Shown here: piece after piece, positions 1 to 6,613 of the stretch
Position numbering within the stretch: the first letter of the stretch is position 1
Layout of the letters: every line of letters begins with the position of its first letter
NCBI GenBank assembly: GCA_003497555.1
Contig: DNNS01000372.1
Span: forward strand, 262 to 6,942
Direction: 5' to 3'
Origin: Spirochaetia bacterium
GTDB lineage: Bacteria > Spirochaetota > UBA12135
Length of the DNA stretch: 6,681 nucleotides
Notes under the pieces: generated by a model
Databases searched by the model: none
What the model was told of the DNA's origin: nothing
The model's input: the letters and a program-made list of their open reading frames with translations, nothing else
Position numbers and translations under genes: made by a program

Positions 1-1647
1 GATCAAAATCAGATTTTTAATATTGGAGCAGAAATTAATACCTGGCATAACATGGCAGGTACTGTTGATCTGGTAAACAGCACAAAAATATTTTTTGTTG
101 ACAGTATTCAGGCAGACAGCGACGCTATTGCTGCCGGCAGCGCCGTTAAGAGTTATACATACCAATCATATTTATGTATTGGTAGAAGTTATGTAAATCA
201 AGGATATCTTTCCGGGCGCGTTGATGAAGTAAGAATATCCGATAAACCTCGCAGCTCCAACTGGCTTGCTACCTGCCATTCCAATATGAAACAATCTGCT
301 GCTTTTCATACTCTTGGGTCATGCGAGACTAATCCAGGTGTTATTTTTAATTTTATTTCACAGAATACGCCATTCGGAGTTGCCGGTGAATCAATCAGCA
401 TTAATTTAAATGCTTTTGTTATAGTAAACACCATTAATAATGTATCTATTGACTGGGGGGACGGTAATATCAGCACTGCCGCCCCTGATATCATGGATAT
501 ATCTTCAGAAGAATATACGCATATATATTCCGCACGCTCCAATTATGTTTTAAAGGCCGCGGCAACCTCATCGAGCGGATCTGCAGCTACCAACAGCAAT
601 ATCATAATCATTCTTCCTTACCGGATGCATGCTGTGCAGAATTTAAGTTTTTCCCATGCTGAAAAGGGGTTTTTAATCAGCTGGCAAATCCAATCGCATG
701 CCAATGTTGATCATTATAATCTATACCGCGAAAACATGCTGCACGCTAAAATTTACAATCCTGCATTACGGGAATATCTTGATGATCGGGTTATATTCGG
801 CGATCGTTACAGCTACTGGATGGAAACCGTGTATCATGCCGGTTCAATTTTTTCCTCCACCAACACCTCAGCTTCACACTCTGTTTACCGCCGTGAAAAA
901 GATATCGGTACCGGCGGCGGAAGCGTGGCAACGCTGTTTGCAGAACTCGAAGTTCCCCGTGGCGCTCTTTCAGCCACCAGTTGTATTTCCATGACCATAC
1001 TGTCAAATGGAAATTTCAGTTTTTATGATACCGGAAAGCCTGTGTATCATCAGATTGAACTTGCAGGTTCCGATTTGGCAGATAAAATAAAGGGAGCCTG
1101 GACGCTTAAATTTCGCATACCTGTCACCAATAATTTATTAAATTTTAAACCGTATAATGAGACAGGATTCAGCATTGCCCAGAAAGATTTATTTTGTATT
1201 GCAGGATGGAATGGGAAAACATGGTCGCCGATTTCTACCGTATCATTTATTGATCGCCGGGAAAATAATTTTTCATTCCTGATACTGGAAAATTCACTCA
1301 ATCAAACCGGTATTTATGGAGTGATGTGTAACCGTGAAAACACCGTAAATGAAACTGTAAGTGTTAAAAACAGGGTATTTTTGCCGGAAAATAATAATAA
1401 AAACACAACACATGTTCAGATAAGTTTTCCAAACCCGGAACGGAAAGACGTCAAGGTCGAAATATTTAATCAAAACGGCCGTCTGGTACGCATTGATAAT
1501 TATTATGAGTGGATCAGTTTTTACTCATGGGACGGTAAAAACAATACCGGAGCAATTGAAAAATCCGGATTATATATAGTTTCAATTTGCGTGAGCGGCA
1601 GACTACAGGGAAAAGCTTATAATACACACGTATACCTGATGCGATAG
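1..1647 (+). CDS. Secreted multi-domain surface protein (LamG / PKD-like / FN3-like / FlgD-like C-terminus), 5'-truncated
   Basis: The reading frame is open from base 1, so the gene starts left of the window; the ATG at 52 is internal to a LamG strand (NTWHNMAGTVDLVN). In 548 visible residues (numbered from base 1) I see four recognisable parts and one unassigned one. The end of a LamG/concanavalin-like domain lies at about 1-100, with the typical GRVDEVRISDKPRS tail. A PKD-like Ig domain follows at about 110-205 with the hallmark WGDG at 152-155. An FN3-like domain lies at about 210-297. A beta-rich region at about 305-445 (LEVPRGALSATS onward) is not assigned to a family. The last part, about 455-548, is FlgD-Ig-like (SFPNP, GRLVR, SWDGKNNTG, SGLYIV). 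Such architectures are extracellular, carbohydrate-binding or adhesive. No catalytic domain is visible, but one could lie upstream. The next gene begins 19 bp downstream, suggesting co-transcription. Domain calls are by eye; the FN3 call is the weakest. Confidence 0.85.
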   Translation, partial: DQNQIFNIGAEINTWHNMAGTVDLVNSTKIFFVDSIQADSDAIAAGSAVKSYTYQSYLCIGRSYVNQGYLSGRVDEVRISDKPRSSNWLATCHSNMKQSAAFHTLGSCETNPGVIFNFISQNTPFGVAGESISINLNAFVIVNTINNVSIDWGDGNISTAAPDIMDISSEEYTHIYSARSNYVLKAAATSSSGSAATNSNIIIILPYRMHAVQNLSFSHAEKGFLISWQIQSHANVDHYNLYRENMLHAKIYNPALREYLDDRVIFGDRYSYWMETVYHAGSIFSSTNTSASHSVYRREKDIGTGGGSVATLFAELEVPRGALSATSCISMTILSNGNFSFYDTGKPVYHQIELAGSDLADKIKGAWTLKFRIPVTNNLLNFKPYNETGFSIAQKDLFCIAGWNGKTWSPISTVSFIDRRENNFSFLILENSLNQTGIYGVMCNRENTVNETVSVKNRVFLPENNNKNTTHVQISFPNPERKDVKVEIFNQNGRLVRIDNYYEWISFYSWDGKNNTGAIEKSGLYIVSICVSGRLQGKAYNTHVYLMR

Positions 1648-1650
1648 AAA

Positions 1651-1660
1651 AAGGAAAGGA
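1651..1660 (+). promoter_or_regulatory. Shine-Dalgarno of the solute-binding protein gene
   Basis: The purine run AAGGAAAGGA sits 6 nt before the ATG at 1667, in the 19-bp gap after the preceding stop codon. It fixes the start over the internal ATGs at residues 14 and 18, and shows that no promoter or terminator needs to lie between the two genes. Confidence 0.7.
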
Positions 1661-1666
1661 TAATTT

Positions 1667-2953
1667 ATGACAAACAAATTAAATTTTATTAAAACTGCTT
1701 TTAACATGATTAAAGTAATGTTTCTGGCAGCAGGTGTTTTGCTGCTTATTTCCTGCAGTAATAAAAAAGAAGCTAAAAAAAAGGAAATCGTTATTGCCGT
1801 GCGCGGGGGGAACGAACATTTCGTTCAGCAAAAACGAATAATAGAATTGTTTGAACGCGATAATCCCGATATCAAAGTCACAATTGCCCAGTTTCCTGCC
1901 TGGAATAACTATCTCGGGCCGCTTATCACCAAGCTTATTGGAAATATGCAGATTGATATTTTTATTTTATCCGGTGAAAATGAGGTGCTTACTCTTTCCC
2001 GCAAGGGTCTGCTTCTTGATCTTTCAGATGAAAATATTGAATTTAAAACTGAAATATATCCCCAGCTTCTTGATCAGGCAACAGTTGATAAAAGGCTGTA
2101 TGCTCTTCCCGCCTGGGTAAATCCGATGCTTCTTTTTTATAATAAAAAAATATTTTCCGAGACCGGAATAAACTTTCCTGATGAAAATATGGTTTTTGAA
2201 CAGTTGTATTTACTGATGAAAAAACTTAATAATAAACAACTTGGCCGTTACGGCGCCATACTTCATCCCGGTTTTTTCTGGATTGACTATCTTCTTCAGC
2301 AGCATGGTTTATTTTCGGTTGATTATCGTCTGCAGCATGGTCTCCTCAATAATAACGAACATGTGCAGACGATTCGTAAATACATTGAAATGTTTTCGGT
2401 GCATCAGGCCAGTCCGCGTACAGACGAATTACAGCAGAACGGGAAAAATGAATTATTTTTTCTTGATAAAACAGCGATGCTGTTTTCCGGTCCGTTTTTA
2501 TTTACTTTATTAAAAGAACAAAAAGATTTGGAATGGGATATCGCATTTTATCCACGGGCACAAAAAAGGCTGGTTTGGTTAAGTACTGTTTTCTGGGCTA
2601 TAAATGCCAAAACCGGTTATAAGGAAGAAGCGATCCGTTATGTTAAATTTCTGGAAACAAAAAAAATTCAAAGCTTTATGTATAAATTAAGTTCCGACAT
2701 GTCGCCGTTTAACGAAAGAAATATTGAAAGAAATAAAATATTTGCCATACCCCGGTCCAGAAACATACTCATAGATTATTTCAATTTTGAAAGATATTGC
2801 CCTGTCAGAATTGGCGATTTTGAATCGTACAAACAAAAAATTGATGATATTTTTTCACTCATGAGCCTGAATAATAAAAACATTGCCGAGGGCTGTCAGG
2901 AGATTAATGCCATACTTACCGAAGCTTTAAAAAAAGACAATGAACAACAATGA
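1667..2953 (+). CDS. ABC-type sugar solute-binding lipoprotein (family 1 extracellular solute-binding protein)
   Basis: The protein has 428 residues, normal for family 1 (MalE/UgpB-type) binding proteins. It starts with a lipoprotein signal: a basic n-region (KLNFIKTAFNMIK), a hydrophobic stretch and lipobox LISC with Cys30 as the lipidated residue, then a Lys-rich linker. Family signposts follow in the usual order: EIVIAV (40-45) opens the first lobe; KGLLLDLSD (113-121); YALPAWVNPMLLFYNKKIF (145-163) is the hinge and second-lobe signature; KTAMLFSGPF (268-277) is the late binding-site segment; AIRYVKFLETKKIQ (322-335) and the helical tail INAILTEAL (413-421) close the fold. It would be membrane-anchored and hand a carbohydrate to an ABC permease. 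No permease or ATPase follows, so it is an orphan here. The ligand cannot be read; neighbouring hydrolase and sulfatase suggest an oligosaccharide, which is inference. An A8 tract at 1775-1782 leaves the frame intact. Confidence 0.88.
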   Translation: MTNKLNFIKTAFNMIKVMFLAAGVLLLISCSNKKEAKKKEIVIAVRGGNEHFVQQKRIIELFERDNPDIKVTIAQFPAWNNYLGPLITKLIGNMQIDIFILSGENEVLTLSRKGLLLDLSDENIEFKTEIYPQLLDQATVDKRLYALPAWVNPMLLFYNKKIFSETGINFPDENMVFEQLYLLMKKLNNKQLGRYGAILHPGFFWIDYLLQQHGLFSVDYRLQHGLLNNNEHVQTIRKYIEMFSVHQASPRTDELQQNGKNELFFLDKTAMLFSGPFLFTLLKEQKDLEWDIAFYPRAQKRLVWLSTVFWAINAKTGYKEEAIRYVKFLETKKIQSFMYKLSSDMSPFNERNIERNKIFAIPRSRNILIDYFNFERYCPVRIGDFESYKQKIDDIFSLMSLNNKNIAEGCQEINAILTEALKKDNEQQ

Positions 2954-2955
2954 TT

Positions 2956-2965
2956 TTGCCGGCAA
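2956..2965. repeat. Perfect 10-bp palindrome TTGCCGGCAA, possible operator
   Basis: The palindrome is exact and GC-centred, in an otherwise AT-rich gap. It begins 2 nt after the SBP stop codon and ends 8 nt before the predicted -35 of the hydrolase gene. The position suits a dimeric regulator site, but one copy alone cannot prove that. It has no loop, so it is not a convincing terminator. Confidence 0.3.
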
Positions 2966-2973
2966 CTTTTTAA

Positions 2974-3002
2974 TTTTCAGACTGGATTATCCATGTTATA
3001 CT
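2974..3002 (+). promoter_or_regulatory. Predicted sigma70-type promoter with extended -10 for the glycoside hydrolase
   Basis: The -35 candidate TTTTCA (2974-2979, 4 of 6 consensus matches) is followed by a 17-bp spacer and TATACT (2997-3002, 5 of 6). TGT directly before it forms an extended -10. Transcription would start near 3009, giving a 5' leader of about 55 nt. The in-frame ATG at 2993 lies inside this element and would not be transcribed from it, which agrees with the start chosen at 3065. Promoter matches in AT-rich DNA arise easily by chance. Confidence 0.45.
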
Positions 3003-3049
3003 ATGTTGGAGCTGTTTTAAATCATAGAAATAATAATATAAATTATCTA

Positions 3050-3056
3050 AAAAGGA
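3050..3056 (+). promoter_or_regulatory. Shine-Dalgarno that sets the hydrolase start at 3065
   Basis: AAAAGGA lies 8 nt upstream of ATG 3065. No comparable purine motif precedes the in-frame ATG at 2993. The protein starting at 3065 also opens directly with a textbook signal peptide, which the longer form would bury behind 24 polar residues. Confidence 0.7.
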
Positions 3057-3064
3057 ATACAACT

Positions 3065-4636
3065 ATGAAAATAAAAAAATTAAACTTTCTGACTCTATAT
3101 ATCTTTTTTACATTAAAAATCTTTTTTATTCAGGCAGCAAGCGATAAGGCAACTTCAATAAATATTAATTTTGATAACAGCAAGGAATTTGGACCATTTT
3201 TGGGATATAACTGTCAGATAATTCCAATGAATTATAATTATGACAACCCGGAATTATTCAGGGCTGTTAAAGCCTTAAAACCGGCTTATTTGAGATTTCC
3301 GGGCGGGAGTGCCGGTAATTTTTATCATTGGAAAATTGATAATTTTAAGGATGAAGACTTTACCGCCGAAGGACAAATTACATTTATCAAAGAAGCATTT
3401 GAAAATTTTAAGAAAAATAGTACGCTGCATCCGGATGGGAAACTGGGTTTTAAGGAATTTTTAGTATTCTGCAAAAATCTGGGAGCCGAGCCGATTGTTA
3501 CATTTAATATTTATACCGAAGACGCAGATTCTTTAGCTGAATTTATCAAGCACATTAAAGAACTTAATATAGTATCTGTCAAGTATGGAATGCTGGGATG
3601 TGAAAATTATATGCCCAAACAAAGTGTGATGAAATTTAATTCCCAGGGGAAAAGAAACATCGGTAATGCCGAAGAATATGCATTAACAGCAGAAGAGGCA
3701 TACAAAAAAATCAAAAAAACAGATCCTTATATCAATCTGGCGGTAAATATTATAGCTCCTAAGGGCGCGGGGTTAAGAAACAATGAAGATATTAAATGGT
3801 GGAATGAAGAACTTTTAAATAAAAATATTTTTGATGCTTTTGAATCTCATTATTATCAAGAGCCTATAAATGAAATATTTAAAAAATCCGATGCAGAAGC
3901 AAAAGGAGAATATTATTATAAACAATGGAAGTTTATTCTGTTTGCACAACACGCTGATCATAAAGAAAATTTGTCTGAGAATAAAAAATTTTTCTCTAAA
4001 CCCATATGGCAGGATGAAGGAGGTATCGGCTGGACAATATGGGTAAAAGAAGGAAGTACCAGTACAATGATGATGGCTCTGCTTGATGCAGAATATATTT
4101 TTTTATCAAGCGATGAGTTTCCGCAATATGAAAGGGTATGCAGGCATAATCTGCATTCCGGAGCAGCCTGGCAAATATTGGGGAAATATAACGATAAAGT
4201 TACCAATGGTTTTAATCCGCATCCTCCAAGGTATCAGGTATTAAAATTATTAGGAAATATTAATGAATGCAAAAAGCGTATTGAATGTACAATAAAAGAT
4301 TCTTCTGAAATACAGGGTAATTTTTTATATGAAAATTCAACAATGCCGGGTATTGATGCCAGGGTTTTTGAAAAAGACAATACATTATTTATTTATGTGA
4401 TTAACAGAGGACCGAATAAAGAAAAAATCAAAATTGAATCCGGGAAAAAACTGATATTTCCTGCCAGGCTGGAGTATGTAGGAGGGTATCTGGATGCCAG
4501 CAATGGAATTGATGAACATGAAAATGGCCGCCCCCTTGAACATATTGCAAAAATTGAAGAAAAACAAATTTCACAGGATAAAATTGAAATAATACCGTTT
4601 TCGTTGACACTCGTAACTGTTCGATATCAAGAATGA
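3065..4636 (+). CDS. Secreted glycoside hydrolase, clan GH-A-like (GH51/GH79/GH39-type barrel)
   Basis: From ATG 3065 the protein has 523 residues. A Sec signal peptide (MKIKK n-region, long Phe/Leu-rich core, cleavage probably near IQA-A at 24-25) indicates export. The (beta/alpha)8 signposts run in order: EFGPFLGYN (41-49); LRFPGGSAGNFYHW (76-89), the FPGG strand-2 motif of arabinofuranosidase- and heparanase-like enzymes; GAEPIVTFNIY (140-150); VKYGMLGCEN (172-181), strand 4 with predicted acid/base Glu180; FESHYYQEP (259-267); and KPIWQDEGG (312-320), strand 7 with predicted nucleophile Glu318. A C-terminal beta-sandwich (about 405-523) follows, as in GH51/GH39/GH79. Both Glu residues are present, so activity is likely by a retaining mechanism. 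The residue before Glu180 is Cys179 where this clan nearly always has Asn. The exact family and substrate are not resolvable by eye; an L-arabinofuranosidase, glucuronidase or an unclassified relative are all possible. It has its own predicted promoter. Confidence 0.78.
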   Translation: MKIKKLNFLTLYIFFTLKIFFIQAASDKATSININFDNSKEFGPFLGYNCQIIPMNYNYDNPELFRAVKALKPAYLRFPGGSAGNFYHWKIDNFKDEDFTAEGQITFIKEAFENFKKNSTLHPDGKLGFKEFLVFCKNLGAEPIVTFNIYTEDADSLAEFIKHIKELNIVSVKYGMLGCENYMPKQSVMKFNSQGKRNIGNAEEYALTAEEAYKKIKKTDPYINLAVNIIAPKGAGLRNNEDIKWWNEELLNKNIFDAFESHYYQEPINEIFKKSDAEAKGEYYYKQWKFILFAQHADHKENLSENKKFFSKPIWQDEGGIGWTIWVKEGSTSTMMMALLDAEYIFLSSDEFPQYERVCRHNLHSGAAWQILGKYNDKVTNGFNPHPPRYQVLKLLGNINECKKRIECTIKDSSEIQGNFLYENSTMPGIDARVFEKDNTLFIYVINRGPNKEKIKIESGKKLIFPARLEYVGGYLDASNGIDEHENGRPLEHIAKIEEKQISQDKIEIIPFSLTLVTVRYQE

Positions 4637-4697
4637 TAAAATTTAGAAATCGAATTGAGTCTTTAAAAGTTAAAAGCAGTAAAAACAGCTTGCAAAT

Positions 4698-4807
4698 TCC
4701 CAGTTTTTCAAAGAAGTAATTTTATAAAGAAATTGGTTAATTAACTCAAAAAAGACACTATTGTTATGTCTTTTATCGTAATAAAAACGTAAAATAAAAA
4801 ACTGGGA
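4698..4807. repeat. 11-bp perfect inverted repeat spanning 110 bp
   Basis: TCCCAGTTTTT (4698-4708) is exactly matched in reverse complement by AAAAACTGGGA (4797-4807), with 88 bp between. Between the arms lie a 10-bp palindrome and an 8-bp hairpin. The layout is like a short MITE-type element with terminal inverted repeats or like a long-range RNA stem. I find no target-site duplication at the outer flanks (ending CAAAT on the left, beginning CGTTG on the right), so the mobile-element reading is weak. Confidence 0.4.
4750..4774 (+). terminator. Possible weak intrinsic terminator after the hydrolase gene
   Basis: AAAAGACA (4750-4757) and TGTCTTTT (4767-4774) form an 8-bp perfect stem with a 9-nt loop, ending in four Ts. 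It lies 113 nt past the hydrolase stop. The stem has only two G-C pairs and the T-run is short, so termination would be inefficient. By symmetry it could also act on the other strand. Confidence 0.3.
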
Positions 4808-4832
4808 CGTTGTAAGGTAAAAACTGACATAA

Positions 4833-4856
4833 TGACAAATTTTGATAAATTTGTTA
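4833..4856 (+). repeat. Stem-loop, 8-bp perfect core with TGAT loop
   Basis: ACAAATTT (4835-4842) pairs with AAATTTGT (4847-4854) around a 4-nt loop. As RNA the stem extends by a G-U and a U-A pair to 4833-4856. It is AT-rich, has no T-run after it, and is followed at once by AAAAGGAATAC. Function is unknown; it could be part of a leader structure or chance in AT-rich DNA. Confidence 0.3.
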
Positions 4857-4870
4857 AAAGGAATACTAAT

Positions 4871-4915
4871 TGCTGTTAAGATATACAGGTATATAAATAT
4901 TTTTATCTGACAGCA
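4871..4915 (+). repeat. Stem-loop with interrupted 11-bp stem
   Basis: TGCTGT (4871-4876) pairs with ACAGCA (4910-4915), and after a small 2x1 internal loop AGATA (4879-4883) pairs with TATCT (4904-4908). The loop is 20 nt and AT-rich. The outer arm carries three G-C pairs, making this the hairpin of the gap least easily put down to AT bias. It lies upstream of the predicted sulfatase -10, so it would be either a DNA site or part of a read-through transcript. Confidence 0.35.
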
Positions 4916-4976
4916 TCGTATATTTTGTGATTTGCACAGGCTTAAGGGTATGCTGAATTTTGTTAAACATCCGGTA

Positions 4977-4984
4977 TGTATAAT
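4977..4984 (+). promoter_or_regulatory. Candidate -10 box for the sulfatase gene
   Basis: A perfect TATAAT at 4979-4984, preceded by TG without the usual spacer base, lies 94 nt before the sulfatase ATG. No good -35 is found at 16-18 bp (the 17-bp position reads AATTTT), so the site would need an activator or is a chance match. Confidence 0.22.
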
Positions 4985-5078
4985 TCACAGGAAGCAGAAA
5001 AATACGCATGGGTTCTGAAATTTCGTGAACATATTACATATTTGTTTTTACATTTTCAAAGTGGAATAAGAAATAGGT

Positions 5079-6539
5079 ATGACTGTTAGGCATAAAGTAA
5101 ATGATGAAAAAATAATTATCTCATCAGCAGGACATTCCCGGATAGGACGCAGAGAGTTTTTTAAAAATGCAGGAAAAAGCATTGCCGGAGCAGCACTGGC
5201 AAAAATGCTGCCGGAATGGCTTAACGCCGAGGAGATGCCTAAAAAAAATGTTCTTTTTATTATTGTAGATGATTTAAGACCGGAACTGAATTGTTACGGC
5301 AGCAAACACATTGTTTCGCCGAATATAGACAACCTGGCAGCCACCGGCATGCTTTTCAACCGCGCTTACTGTCAAGTAGCAATTTGTTCAGCTTCCCGAA
5401 GCAGTGTGCTTACCGGAGTATATCCGGATAAAACCAAAGTATATTGGAATGATAAGCATTTCAGGGATGCGCTGCCTGATGTGACAACACTACCGCAGCA
5501 TTTCAGGAATAATGGATACCATTCAATCAGTATCAGTAAAGTATATCATGACGGATTTGAAGATCCAAAGTCATGGAGTGAGCCGTTAATGGAATTAAAA
5601 GGTATCCGCAATGAAGGAAAATTTCCTGCGGGTTTTCCATTCAGCGGACAGCCTACCAGAGATGCTGACGTTCCGGACAATATTCATTGTGACGGCGTTA
5701 CGGCAGACAGGTCAATAGAAGTACTCAGGCGAATTAAGAATAAACCATTTTTTTTTGCTGTAGGTATTATCAGACCGCATTTAAGCTATCTTTGTCCAAA
5801 GAAATATTGGGATTTATACGATCCGAATGAAATAAAACTTTCTGAACATCCATTTCTTCCAAAAGGATTACCCGGTGCTGCTATGCCATATATGAATGAG
5901 AGTTTAAAAAAAAGAACGAGTTCCGATGATCTCAGGAGAGAATTTAAACATGGTTATTATGCATGTACAAGTTTTGCTGATGCACAAATTGGACGGATAC
6001 TTGATGAACTTGAAAATCTGAAATTAGCAGACAACACAATTATTGTTTTATGGGGTGATAATGGTTTTCATCTTGGGGAGCAAGGATTATGGATGAAAGC
6101 TACGAATTTTGAAGCAACGACACGTGTGCCTTTGATAGTTCGGGTGCCCGGAATGAAGAATAAGGGAGTAAAATGCAATCGTTTTGTTGATTCTGTAGAT
6201 ATATATCCTACAGTTTGTGAACTTGCCGGATTAACATTACCCGAGCATCTTGAGGGGAAAAGTTTTGTTCCACTTTTAGAAGATGCAGGTATAGTATGGC
6301 AACAGTGTTCATTCAGTCAGATAAATGGCAAAAAAGGGATGGGATATTCTATGCGAACTGAAAATTATCGTTATACAGAATGGGTTGGCACAGATGAAAA
6401 AACAGTAGGAGCAGAGTTATATGATTACAGAAATGCCGGTGAAGACATCAATCTTGCAATTGATAAAAATTTCAAATCGATTGTTGAGGAACATGCAAAG
6501 ATGCTTCGTGATAATTGGCGTCCCAAATGGCCATATTGA
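5079..6539 (+). CDS. Tat-exported type I sulfatase, iduronate-2-sulfatase-like
   Basis: The protein has 486 residues, a full-length alkaline-phosphatase-fold sulfatase. A Tat-type signal is visible: RREFFK (24-29), a moderately hydrophobic Ala/Gly stretch (31-42) and a likely cleavage after LNA (48-50). Asp64-Asp65 in FIIVDDLRPE are metal ligands. CSASR at 103-107 is the sulfatase signature, with Cys103 as the formylglycine precursor. SKVYH (153-157) and RPHLSYLCPKKYW (232-244) match the iduronate-2-sulfatase group. WGDNGFHLGEQGLWMK (325-340) gives metal ligands Asp327/Asn328 and the conserved His331 and Lys340, then TNFEATTRVPL (342-352). All key residues are present, so it should be active after conversion of Cys103 by a maturase that is not in this window. 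It hydrolyses sulfate esters outside the cytoplasm; the substrate, perhaps a glycosaminoglycan or algal polysaccharide, is not determinable. An in-frame TAA at 5067-5069 limits the start, and 5079 is the only ATG before the twin arginines; its Shine-Dalgarno is weak. Confidence 0.92.
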   Translation: MTVRHKVNDEKIIISSAGHSRIGRREFFKNAGKSIAGAALAKMLPEWLNAEEMPKKNVLFIIVDDLRPELNCYGSKHIVSPNIDNLAATGMLFNRAYCQVAICSASRSSVLTGVYPDKTKVYWNDKHFRDALPDVTTLPQHFRNNGYHSISISKVYHDGFEDPKSWSEPLMELKGIRNEGKFPAGFPFSGQPTRDADVPDNIHCDGVTADRSIEVLRRIKNKPFFFAVGIIRPHLSYLCPKKYWDLYDPNEIKLSEHPFLPKGLPGAAMPYMNESLKKRTSSDDLRREFKHGYYACTSFADAQIGRILDELENLKLADNTIIVLWGDNGFHLGEQGLWMKATNFEATTRVPLIVRVPGMKNKGVKCNRFVDSVDIYPTVCELAGLTLPEHLEGKSFVPLLEDAGIVWQQCSFSQINGKKGMGYSMRTENYRYTEWVGTDEKTVGAELYDYRNAGEDINLAIDKNFKSIVEEHAKMLRDNWRPKWPY

Positions 6540-6613
6540 TTCAGTATATATATTTTAAAAATCTAAAGAGCCGTCATGAGTCAATATAACTCACCCAAAA
6601 TAATAAAAATAAA

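Larger units (their letters stand above)
4637..5078. other. 442-bp non-coding gap rich in inverted repeats
   Basis: No credible gene is present in either direction: stops are frequent and no start has a supporting Shine-Dalgarno. The gap is strongly AT-rich and holds a long-range 11-bp inverted repeat, a hairpin inside it, two further stem-loops (each listed separately), a palindrome GTTAATTAAC at 4736-4745, and a TATAAT hexamer near its right end. It separates the hydrolase from the sulfatase, which therefore are probably not on one simple tightly spaced operon. Confidence 0.7.

Noticed and set aside
52..54. ATG as the true start of the first gene
   Set aside because: The frame is open back to base 1 and the codons before it (ending GAEINTWHN) continue the LamG strand, so the gene is cut by the window edge.
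306..1301. Minus-strand and alternate-frame open stretches inside the first gene
   Set aside because: They overlap a clearly domain-bearing frame, have no Shine-Dalgarno and show no recognisable protein family.
1775..1782. A8 tract as a programmed slippage site in the SBP gene
   Set aside because: It lies in a Lys-rich linker after the lipobox, the frame is intact on both sides, and AAA codons are common throughout the window.
2956..2970. Palindrome plus T-run as an intrinsic terminator of the SBP gene
   Set aside because: TTGCCGGCAA has no loop; at most three pairs could form around CCGG, and the T-run starts after a C. It is better seen as a possible DNA site.
4736..4745. Palindrome GTTAATTAAC as an operator
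   Set aside because: Apart from its ends it is all A/T in an AT-rich gap, it occurs once, and it is not near a convincing promoter.
4870..4896. Mini-ORF from TTG after AAAAGGAATAC
   Set aside because: It would encode only eight residues with no recognisable leader-peptide character.
4926..4938. CRP-like site TGTGATTTGCACA upstream of the sulfatase
   Set aside because: The half-sites are only 4 bp with a 5-bp spacer, not the TGTGA-N6-TCACA form, and a CRP-type regulator in this host is unproven.
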